Positions 1 through 5,022 of a DNA stretch of 5,022 bases are shown here, in pieces (position 1 is the stretch's first letter; every line of letters starts with the position of its first letter). The notes under the pieces were generated by a model. The model did no database searches. It was not told the origin of the DNA and saw only the letters and a program-made list of their open reading frames with translations. A program made the translations under genes and the position numbers. The stretch lies in the NCBI GenBank assembly GCA_002409405.1, contig DHNG01000033.1, positions 128,538 to 133,559 of the forward strand, in the 5' to 3' direction. The DNA comes from Flavobacteriales bacterium UBA5422 (GTDB lineage: Bacteria; Bacteroidota; Bacteroidia; Flavobacteriales_D; Crocinitomicaceae).

Positions 1-569
1 TAAGGTCGTGCTTCCGACATGTGTACATGGATGGTTTTAACGACAAGAGAAGGATTTTCAATGTGAAAGCCATCATCATCCAATTCCTTCAAGAGTCGGT
101 TGTCACAACCATGTTGACCGATGTAATACCTTCCTGTTTTTTCGGGAATCCGGTCTTCAAAAATCCAGACATCCTGGCTCAGGTACTTATTATAAAACAC
201 ATTACTCCCGTCTGTTTTTAAATCCCACCGGGTTAATGTAATGATCTTTTTATGCAGATTTACCTCATCCAGCAAGGATAATGTATCCGTAAAATAAATG
301 TCTGAGTTGGCAATAACCTTCCGTTTTCCCTTCGTGGCGGAATCGGCATTTGAATGTGCAAAGAAATCAGCAAATTCAGGTCGTTTCCCGAGTTGAACCG
401 TTTCAACTTTCGGAACCTGTGCGTAATCAGGTGCATCATCGTTTTGAAGAAACAGGTAAATCTTAGTGATCAGCGGATGCGCAATATTATTTTTCAGACA
501 GATTGCATTTTCTTCATTTCTTCGTTCATCAGACGCGACATAATAGGTTGTATACAGAATGTATTCCAT
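1..569 (-). CDS. Uncharacterised glycan-locus protein, N-terminal part (cut at left edge)
   Basis: The frame is open from an ATG at 569-567 to the window edge, giving 189 complete residues and no stop. The start lies 6 bases after the epimerase stop and opens MEYILYTTYYVASDERRNEE. Visible motifs are NSDIYF (88-93, DxD-like in a glycosyltransferase-like context), LTRWD (112-116), SQDVWIF (131-137), GCDNR (154-158), NPS (172-174) and KTIHVHMSEAR (178-188). From memory, the SQDxWIF / GCDNR / NPS / H-H set recurs in poorly characterised proteins and domains near glycosyltransferases and polysaccharide genes, but I know of no proven reaction. No signal peptide or membrane segment is seen in this part, so a cytoplasmic or peripheral location is likely. 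Its place at the end of the visible operon supports a role in glycan assembly; a nucleotide-sugar-dependent transferase is a guess. The reading frame is well supported; the function is not. Confidence 0.85.
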   Translation of the reverse strand, partial: MEYILYTTYYVASDERRNEENAICLKNNIAHPLITKIYLFLQNDDAPDYAQVPKVETVQLGKRPEFADFFAHSNADSATKGKRKVIANSDIYFTDTLSLLDEVNLHKKIITLTRWDLKTDGSNVFYNKYLSQDVWIFEDRIPEKTGRYYIGQHGCDNRLLKELDDDGFHIENPSLVVKTIHVHMSEARP

Positions 570-575
570 CGTCAA

Positions 576-1631
576 TTACCTGGAAAATCGTGCTATGATT
601 TGGGAAATGATATCCGTAATGGAATACTTGTAATCCCACTGCGGGTAATGCGCTTTGAATTTGGTTACATCTGAAATCCACCAAATGTGATCCCCGATTC
701 TGTTCTCATCTGAAACCTGGTAGTTCAAACGTTTACCACATACCTCCTCAATGATGTCAATTGCTTCCAGAATAGAACAGTTGGCATGTCTTCCTCCTCC
801 TGCATTATAAACTTCTCCTTGCCGCGGGTTCAAGTGGTAGTGATAAAACATGTTGACCAGATCGTAGCTGTGAATGTTGTCTCTTACCTGCTTCCCGCCG
901 TAACCGAAAATAGTGTATTCCTTATCCTCTACCGCGCATTTAACCAGGTAGGACAAAAAACCATGCAATTGCGTTCCTGCGTGATTCGGACCTGTTAAAC
1001 ATCCTCCTCTGAACACACCGGTATTCATCCCGAAATATTTTCCGTATTCCTGCACCAGGATATCTGCTGCTACTTTAGAAGCTCCGAAAAGAGAGTGTTT
1101 GGAGTTGTCAATCGACATGTTTTCATCAATTCCTTTGGCAAAATAGGCATGTTTCTCGTCTATTTCCCATCGTTTGTCCGTTTCAATTAACGGGAGTGAA
1201 TTCGGCCGGTCACCATACACTTTGTTGGTTGACGTAAAAATGAATGTTGCTTCTGCACAATATTTCCGGGTCAATTCCAGCATATTCAATGTCCCCATAG
1301 CGTTGACACCAAAATCGGTAAAAGGTTCCTTTGCTGCCCAATCGTGGCTAGGTTGAGCTGCTGTATGAATAATCAAACGGATGGATGCACCGTATTCGGC
1401 AAATACGTTCTCCAGTTTTTCCAGATCCCGGATATCGGTATCGTAGTGCTTATAATTCTCTACCGTCTCAATAATGTTCTTTTTTGTTTCCTCTGTGGAA
1501 GCATCCTTTCCAAAGAAATACGAGCGTAAATTGTTGTCCACTCCAACAATCAGGTCAAATTTATCTTTAAAAAAGGAAACTGCCTCACTTCCGATCAATC
1601 CTGAAGCTCCTGTGATCACTACTACTTCCAT
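576..1631 (-). CDS. NAD-dependent sugar epimerase/dehydratase, CDP-paratose 2-epimerase-like
   Basis: A 351-residue extended short-chain dehydrogenase acting on a nucleotide sugar in the cytoplasm. The Rossmann glycine motif is GASGLIG (8-14), and D32 ends the second beta strand, which favours NAD over NADP. Next come DIRD (66-69), HTAAQ (89-93), VNAMGTLN (109-116) and STNKVYGD (134-141). STNKVYG is typical of CDP-paratose/CDP-tyvelose 2-epimerases, as are GGKQVRD (245-251) and a YNAGG motif in the C-terminal half. The expected YxxxK reads FGASK (182-186): the Lys is kept but the Tyr is Phe, and a segment at about 153-180 looks inserted ahead of it. I recall SLFGASK in other proteins annotated as such epimerases, so this may mark a subfamily. 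Substrate is unknown: CDP-paratose is possible, but none of the genes for making it is in view. The ATG lies 3 bases after the acyltransferase stop, with only a weak TAAGGT upstream. Confidence 0.93.
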   Translation of the reverse strand: MEVVVITGASGLIGSEAVSFFKDKFDLIVGVDNNLRSYFFGKDASTEETKKNIIETVENYKHYDTDIRDLEKLENVFAEYGASIRLIIHTAAQPSHDWAAKEPFTDFGVNAMGTLNMLELTRKYCAEATFIFTSTNKVYGDRPNSLPLIETDKRWEIDEKHAYFAKGIDENMSIDNSKHSLFGASKVAADILVQEYGKYFGMNTGVFRGGCLTGPNHAGTQLHGFLSYLVKCAVEDKEYTIFGYGGKQVRDNIHSYDLVNMFYHYHLNPRQGEVYNAGGGRHANCSILEAIDIIEEVCGKRLNYQVSDENRIGDHIWWISDVTKFKAHYPQWDYKYSITDIISQIIARFSR

Positions 1632-1634
1632 ACC

Positions 1635-2270
1635 TTATTTTCTTTCTCTTGTCCAATTAATCATTTCTCTGTACATTTTTAACGGTGATCCTGCGTGGAT
1701 GCTGTGAGCGGTTGTTATGCTCCTGGTAACAATACTTCCTGCACCGATCACACATCCTTCGGGAATCGTTACACCTTTCAGTACCATCACCCGCGATCCC
1801 AACCACACATGGTTTCCGATGGTTACATTAGCCGGATGATTGATTCTAACACCCTGCTCATCGTAAATGGCATGCGAATCTCCGGTACGTATTTCAATTT
1901 GGTTAGCCAGCATGCAATCGCTGCCGATGACCAGTTTTGAATGGTCTTCTGTTACGGATAAATGTCCGCTTTCAATTGTTGTACGGGCACCGATTATCAG
2001 TTCTGTATTATTATCCTCCAACCACAATTCTCCTCCTTTTATTGCTACGTGGTCTGCAATGCAAATGCTGCAATTATTTCCTCTGACAGACACCTTCAGT
2101 TGTGTGAGTCGGGAGGTAGGATCAATCTGAATTGTGTTGTTGTTCCCAAAAATCTCAATGGTACAACCGGACATCATTTTTTTGTCTACCCGGTTTCCGG
2201 AACCTTGTATACATACTTTGTTCAGCTTATTCCATCTGTAACTTAAACTATATATGATTCTTCCCAACAT
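1635..2270 (-). CDS. Hexapeptide-repeat (left-handed beta-helix) O-acyltransferase
   Basis: A 211-residue protein probably transferring an acetyl or other acyl group from acyl-CoA to a sugar of the glycan. Imperfect hexapeptide repeats run from about residue 35 to 185, clearest in VTIGNHVWLGSRVMVLKGVTIP (positions 149-170) and VIGAGSIVT (174-182). The RTGDSHAIYD segment (128-137) carries H133, probably the catalytic His by analogy with maltose/galactoside acetyltransferase-like enzymes. AGSPLK (193-198) and the C-terminal NWTRER (205-210) are typical family endings. The first 34 residues are basic and lack repeats. I chose the ATG at 2270-2268, 2 bases after the DUF5672 stop. The frame stays open to a TTG at 2327-2325 (230 residues), but that would overlap the upstream gene by 55 bases and has no ATG. 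The family assignment is firm; acetyl as the donor group and the acceptor sugar are inferred. Confidence 0.93.
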   Translation of the reverse strand: MLGRIIYSLSYRWNKLNKVCIQGSGNRVDKKMMSGCTIEIFGNNNTIQIDPTSRLTQLKVSVRGNNCSICIADHVAIKGGELWLEDNNTELIIGARTTIESGHLSVTEDHSKLVIGSDCMLANQIEIRTGDSHAIYDEQGVRINHPANVTIGNHVWLGSRVMVLKGVTIPEGCVIGAGSIVTRSITTAHSIHAGSPLKMYREMINWTRERK

Positions 2271-2272
2271 AC

Positions 2273-3070
2273 TCACAGTTCCATGTATTCTTTCCAAAAA
2301 TAACGATACTTCATAAATGCGTGACAACCAAACGGCAATTGTCCATTCGTCTGTTCAAATGAACGTTCCGGATAATTATCAAAACTGAAAAATGCAGATT
2401 GCGCAACCTCCGGGACGCTGAAACGTTTATTCACACGGGGAACGAGTACTGCCCAGAAAAAATCTTCGTTCCGATCAAACCGGTTTAACCGGTGATAGGT
2501 ATTATTTGCCCGTAAGTAGTTGTAGACACCCTTGGCAGTACCAGCAAAGAAACCTACACTTCGGATATTGTTTGTCAGGACTTTCCGAAAGGGATAGATC
2601 ATTTTGAACTGGTTCAATACATTGAGATGTGATTGTACTTTCCGGAGTGAAAACCCTCCGTTCAACGTTACTGCTTCCATTACCGGCTCAAAACTGTTCA
2701 ACTGTACCTGATAGACAGGCGCACCAATGTAATCGTAACCAAGCGAACACCAATAGCTCAGCTCATCTTTGAAAACATAAGCATCCAACTGGTGAATCAA
2801 TATGTATTCATAGGCAGCAAAGGCAGTGTAAAATTCTTGGGAAAGCATCAAGCGGTTATACCCGGAAATGTCGGAAAAATATTCGTTACCGAATCGTTGA
2901 ACATCTAATTGGTCGCAGATTGTCATATAAACTGTCAGATCCAAGGTCTCAGGTGCAGCAAGGATAAACGGGTAACCCTGCAGTATTTTCACACATTGTT
3001 GCAGTGATTTGATTTCTCCTTCATCAGGTTTTTCTTTGTAAACAGGAATGACAATTGCTACCGGATTCAT
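2273..3070 (-). CDS. DUF5672 family protein, putative glycosyltransferase
   Basis: A 265-residue protein matching, from memory, the DUF5672 family, which is common in polysaccharide loci but has no proven reaction that I know of. The N-terminus VAIVIPVYKEKP (4-15) resembles the first strand of a GT-A glycosyltransferase fold. Family hallmarks follow: ILIHQLDAYVF (90-100), where D96 may act like a DxD metal/nucleotide ligand; YDYIGAPVY (112-120); LNGGFSLRK (136-144); NEDFFW (201-206), a candidate for the catalytic acid region; FSFDNYPE (228-235); and LPFGCHAF (245-252). There is no signal peptide or clear membrane helix, so it probably works at the inner face of the membrane. Its ATG overlaps the WavE-family stop as ATGA and is preceded by a strong Shine-Dalgarno sequence, so the start is secure. 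DUF5672 membership is confident; glycosyl transfer is inferred from fold-like motifs and neighbours. Confidence 0.93.
   Translation of the reverse strand: MNPVAIVIPVYKEKPDEGEIKSLQQCVKILQGYPFILAAPETLDLTVYMTICDQLDVQRFGNEYFSDISGYNRLMLSQEFYTAFAAYEYILIHQLDAYVFKDELSYWCSLGYDYIGAPVYQVQLNSFEPVMEAVTLNGGFSLRKVQSHLNVLNQFKMIYPFRKVLTNNIRSVGFFAGTAKGVYNYLRANNTYHRLNRFDRNEDFFWAVLVPRVNKRFSVPEVAQSAFFSFDNYPERSFEQTNGQLPFGCHAFMKYRYFWKEYMEL
3067..3070 (-). other. ATGA stop/start overlap, WavE-family gene to DUF5672 gene
   Basis: The TGA of the WavE-family gene (3069-3067) overlaps the ATG of the DUF5672 gene (3070-3068). This arrangement favours reinitiation by the same ribosome; a Shine-Dalgarno sequence also lies just upstream. 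Confidence 0.9.
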
Positions 3071-4119
3071 AACTGTCCTCCTTCTTTTCTATGTAACACA
3101 TCCTCCTGGTTCACACATTGATTTCCTGCAACAAGTAATCTGCTGTCTTTCTCTCGCAACAATTCATAGGTATGCGTCTGAAAATAATCATACCTGGACT
3201 CATCCCTCCAATTATACTTGTACCAAAACAATTTCAATAATTCAAAATCTACGCTGTAAAACAGGGAACGGTACACATGTTGGGAATCAGACAAAGTAAA
3301 ATCATACGTGTAACCGATTTTATCCAGGAAATTTGTACACAGGTACGTTTCTGCCAGTTTGAGTTTTGCAGTCTCCAGTACAGACAACGCAGGAATGTCT
3401 TCTTTGGTCATCTTCCGGTCATCCGGTTTCGAATCCCAATACAACAACATGTCGTTTATTTCTCCAAACATCAGCATATCCCCTATTCCATACGGGCGGT
3501 ACTTCAGTGTCGTCATACTGGAACTGATCAATCGATAGTTCTGAGGTGTTGTTATTCCACTCAACGGAAATTGTCTCAAGACCGCAAGTAAATAATGTGT
3601 CATATCTGTAGCATACAACCGTTGGTCACTACGTGTTTTATACACATAGGTACAGCCCAGCTCTTTTGCTTTTTCAATACCTCGCAACGAGGAACGGATT
3701 TGAAAATTAATATTCAACGCACCACTTTTATCCGGTTTACTGTTCAATAAAACAATCACCTGTTCATCCTCTAATTGACGAGCTACCTGCTCAGGTGTGT
3801 CATTCCATGCAGAAACAATAATTACATGATCCGGATAGTTTTTTTTATACATTCGGATCGTTTCAATGGTAAAATTGTGCTCTTCCACAACCGGTCCCTG
3901 GATCACAATGGCCACCTTTTCTTTGAGCGGAGCAAACATACTCACTGTATGTATCTGGGCTGCCGTTTTCGGACGACTCAGAACAGAAGTATATCCATTG
4001 GTATATGCATCTATTTTGGAAAGCAGATCATCCTTTATGGCAACAGCAACTGCAGGGGGTGAACTATTTATCAACCTCCGGGTAATTGATGTCAGTATAC
4101 GAATGATCAATTGTTTCAT
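3067..4119 (-). CDS. WavE-family polysaccharide biosynthesis protein (putative glycosyltransferase)
   Basis: A 350-residue protein resembling the WavE family, named for a gene of the Vibrio cholerae lipopolysaccharide core cluster. Supporting motifs are VAIVIQGPV (69-77), IIVSAWND (100-107, where the family usually has STW), the Asn/Gln-rich LNINFQIRSS (135-144), the DxD-like KTRSDQR (161-167), GIGDMLMFG (211-219) and ETYLCTNFL (257-265). IVIQGP normally lies near the N-terminus in this family; here about 65 residues precede it. The first 20 (MKQLIIRILTSITRRLINSS) look like a basic amphipathic helix that could hold the enzyme at the membrane, although an upstream acceptor-binding role is equally possible. 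The ATG at 4119-4117 overlaps the nucleotidyltransferase stop (ATGA), with no clear Shine-Dalgarno, so translation probably depends on coupling. Family confidence is high; donor and acceptor are unknown. Confidence 0.92.
   Translation of the reverse strand: MKQLIIRILTSITRRLINSSPPAVAVAIKDDLLSKIDAYTNGYTSVLSRPKTAAQIHTVSMFAPLKEKVAIVIQGPVVEEHNFTIETIRMYKKNYPDHVIIVSAWNDTPEQVARQLEDEQVIVLLNSKPDKSGALNINFQIRSSLRGIEKAKELGCTYVYKTRSDQRLYATDMTHYLLAVLRQFPLSGITTPQNYRLISSSMTTLKYRPYGIGDMLMFGEINDMLLYWDSKPDDRKMTKEDIPALSVLETAKLKLAETYLCTNFLDKIGYTYDFTLSDSQHVYRSLFYSVDFELLKLFWYKYNWRDESRYDYFQTHTYELLREKDSRLLVAGNQCVNQEDVLHRKEGGQL
3077..3083 (-). promoter_or_regulatory. Strong Shine-Dalgarno sequence for the DUF5672 gene
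   Basis: On the minus strand the sequence is AAGGAGG, 6 bases before the ATG at 3070. It sits inside the last codons of the WavE-family gene, where it helps encode Glu-Gly-Gly. It fixes the DUF5672 start. It is the only good Shine-Dalgarno among the six starts in the window; the others have at most AAGGA or TAAGGT at poor spacing. Confidence 0.8.
4116..4119 (-). other. ATGA stop/start overlap, nucleotidyltransferase to WavE-family gene
   Basis: The TGA at 4118-4116 overlaps the ATG at 4119-4117. The upstream bases (GAAAAACGAAGCC) hold no clear ribosome binding site, so translational coupling is the likely route to the WavE-family protein. Confidence 0.88.
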
Positions 4120-4838
4120 GGCTTCGTTTTTCTGAACGCTTCTAATTCCTCCGGTGTACCCAGGATAGTTGTCGCATCACACACATCAATGGTAAATCGC
4201 TTGCCTTGCTGTAACAATTGATTGTAGATCGGTGCGACATAGAATTCGCCCTTTACAGTATTGTTTTCCTGGATATTCTTTTCCGCAACCGCGATAAAAT
4301 CTCCCGGGTTGGTAAAATGATACAATCCAGTCAGTGCATAGTCGGAGATTTTTTCCTTTTCCACCACCTCTGTTACCCATCCTGCTTCATTCAACTTTGC
4401 ATAACTGTACTTGGAAGAATCGGAGATATCGATGAATGCTCCCAGAATTCCATCGCCGGTATTGCGTGTTAATTTTTCAGAAAGTTGCTTCGATTCAAAT
4501 GCTGTGTCAATATTGTAAATCAACAAAGCTTCATCCATGTTCCAGTGCGTTGCTGATTTCAATACGGTTTCGGCCTGTCCTCTTGTCACGCTATTCAGGT
4601 AGACAAATGTCGGATTGTAAGCGGCATATTTAGCAAGAATCAATGCTTCCAATCCATGAATTGTCTTATGCTCTTCCAGCAGAATAAAAATCAACCGGGT
4701 ACACAATTCCAGCGGCAGTGAATCAACGCTCCATTCCAGCAGTGTTTTTCCATGCACCTCAATCAGCATTTTCGGAGTCGTATATCCCGCATCCACAAAA
4801 CGCTGGCCTCTACCTGCCATTGGAATTACAACATTCAT
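4116..4838 (-). CDS. Sugar-phosphate nucleotidyltransferase-like protein (BcbE-like)
   Basis: A 240-residue single-domain GT-A/nucleotidyltransferase-fold protein, expected to join a nucleoside triphosphate to a sugar or polyol phosphate, or possibly to transfer a sugar. It starts directly with the nucleotide-binding strand VVIPMAGRGQRF (3-14), followed by PKMLIEVHGK (22-31), whose K23 matches the conserved Lys of pyrophosphorylases. TRGQAETVL (85-93) matches the base-binding segment. YNIDT (108-112) carries the probable metal-binding Asp. YAKLNEAGWVTEVVEK (146-161), TGLYHF (170-175), EFYVAP (198-203) and GTPEEL (227-232) are typical of polysaccharide-locus members often labelled glycosyltransferase family 2 or BcbE-like. 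It follows a BcbF-like phosphatase with an ATGA overlap, the same pairing I recall from Pasteurella capsule loci. It lacks the C-terminal beta-helix of bifunctional enzymes such as GlmU. The substrate is unknown. Confidence 0.9.
   Translation of the reverse strand: MNVVIPMAGRGQRFVDAGYTTPKMLIEVHGKTLLEWSVDSLPLELCTRLIFILLEEHKTIHGLEALILAKYAAYNPTFVYLNSVTRGQAETVLKSATHWNMDEALLIYNIDTAFESKQLSEKLTRNTGDGILGAFIDISDSSKYSYAKLNEAGWVTEVVEKEKISDYALTGLYHFTNPGDFIAVAEKNIQENNTVKGEFYVAPIYNQLLQQGKRFTIDVCDATTILGTPEELEAFRKTKP
4835..4838 (-). other. ATGA stop/start overlap, phosphatase to nucleotidyltransferase
   Basis: The TGA at 4837-4835 overlaps the ATG at 4838-4836. A short AAGGA at 4845-4841 is only 2 bases from the ATG, too close to be a good ribosome binding site, so coupling is likely. 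Confidence 0.85.
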
Positions 4839-5022
4839 ATTCCTTTGTGTTTTTGTTCATTGTTGGTCGGAAAACTGGTTCCATCGGCTGCAATGTCATC
4901 CCAACTGTTGAATCGAAATGCGTTGTCATCAATGTAAATATGCGCCCACGGTTTTCCGAAATAAATTTCATCGTATGGAATCTGATGGTATTCCAGCCAA
5001 TCCAATGTAATTTTAGAAATTT
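4835..5022 (-). CDS. HAD-superfamily capsule biosynthesis phosphatase, C-terminal 61 residues (cut at right edge)
   Basis: This is the end of a gene that enters from the right edge; it was read by translating the reverse complement and ends at TGA 4837-4835. The visible part contains TLDWLEYHQIPYDEIYFGKP, then W-A-H, IYIDDNAFRF and NSWDDI. FGKP supplies the HAD motif III Lys and IDD the motif IV acidic residues that bind the Mg ion. The nucleophile motif DxD lies outside the window. This signature matches, from memory, the small EcbF/BcbF-type capsule biosynthesis phosphatases, usually about 120-150 residues in all, so somewhat under half is present. It probably removes phosphate from a sugar or polyol phosphate in the cytoplasm, in step with the nucleotidyltransferase that begins inside its stop codon (ATGA). 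The last 12 or so residues are polar and look non-conserved. Confidence 0.87.
   Translation of the reverse strand, partial: ISKITLDWLEYHQIPYDEIYFGKPWAHIYIDDNAFRFNSWDDIAADGTSFPTNNEQKHKGI

Larger units (their letters stand above)
1..5022 (-). other. Part of a single surface-polysaccharide operon
   Basis: Seven genes run in the same direction with three 4-base overlaps and gaps of 2, 3 and 6 bases (2271-2272, 1632-1634, 570-575). Both end genes are cut by the window, so the transcription start and the terminator lie outside. No stem-loop followed by a T-run and no promoter-like spacer is seen between genes. The families (phosphatase, nucleotidyltransferase, WavE, DUF5672, acyltransferase, epimerase) all fit building and decorating a glycan. 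Confidence 0.85.

Noticed and set aside
570..575. Possible internal terminator or promoter at the largest gap (epimerase to left-edge gene)
   Set aside because: Only 6 bases separate the genes and no stem-loop with a T-run or promoter-like spacing is visible around it.
354..674. Plus-strand frame of 106 codons across the epimerase/left-edge gene junction
   Set aside because: It covers the antisense of two supported minus-strand genes, shows no motif, and its Cys/Arg/Ile-rich composition is typical of a shadow frame.
2478..2493. Short direct repeat AACCGGTTTAACCGGT, resembling an operator
   Set aside because: It lies mid-gene in DUF5672 and encodes the conserved-looking RLNRFD region; far from any promoter, so most likely codon coincidence.
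3866..4135. Plus-strand open frames such as this one, and many others across the window (60-106 codons)
   Set aside because: All lie opposite strong minus-strand genes with clear family motifs, have no recognisable domains, and look like antisense shadows.
4186..4380. Minus-strand 64-codon frame inside the nucleotidyltransferase
   Set aside because: It is a different frame of the same strand within a gene whose own frame carries all the motifs; no start signal or domain.
1..5022. CRISPR, tRNA/rRNA, insertion sequence, phase-variable repeat or defence system
   Set aside because: Almost every base is accounted for by seven co-directional glycan genes; no repeat arrays, inverted-repeat ends, long simple tracts or RNA genes were seen.

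Overview
The window lies entirely inside one tightly packed minus-strand operon for a surface polysaccharide (capsule, O-antigen or similar glycan). No flippase, polymerase or export gene is in view, so the glycan class stays open. An AT-leaning composition and this mix of families (WavE, DUF5672, a hexapeptide acyltransferase whose conserved C-terminus ends in NWTRER, and a TLDWLE...FGKPWAHIYIDD phosphatase) suggest Bacteroidota, possibly a Flavobacteriia-type genome. That assignment is inference; there is no marker gene.

Layout in transcription order, right to left: (1) the C-terminal 61 residues of a HAD-type capsule-biosynthesis phosphatase, running off the right edge (5022-4835); (2) a sugar-phosphate nucleotidyltransferase-like protein (4838-4116); (3) a WavE-family glycosyltransferase-like protein (4119-3067); (4) a DUF5672 protein (3070-2273); (5) a left-handed beta-helix (hexapeptide) O-acyltransferase (2270-1635); (6) an NAD-dependent sugar epimerase/dehydratase close to CDP-paratose 2-epimerase, with Phe where the catalytic Tyr of the YxxxK motif is expected (1631-576); (7) the N-terminal 189 residues of an uncharacterised glycan-locus protein with a GCDNR...NPS...H-H motif set, running off the left edge (569-1).

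The first three junctions are 4-base ATGA stop/start overlaps; the other three gaps are 2, 3 and 6 bases. There is no room for an internal promoter or terminator outside coding sequence, and none was seen. No stretch of the window lacks a gene for more than 6 bases. There are no RNA genes, mobile elements, CRISPR arrays or long repeats.

Working model (inference): the phosphatase and nucleotidyltransferase help make an activated precursor, the epimerase modifies a nucleotide sugar, WavE, DUF5672 and the left-edge protein are candidates for glycosyl transfer, and the acyltransferase decorates the glycan. The items most worth a second look are the Tyr-to-Phe change in the epimerase, the uncharacterised left-edge protein, the DUF5672/WavE coupling with an unusually strong Shine-Dalgarno sequence, and the basic N-terminal extension on the WavE protein.
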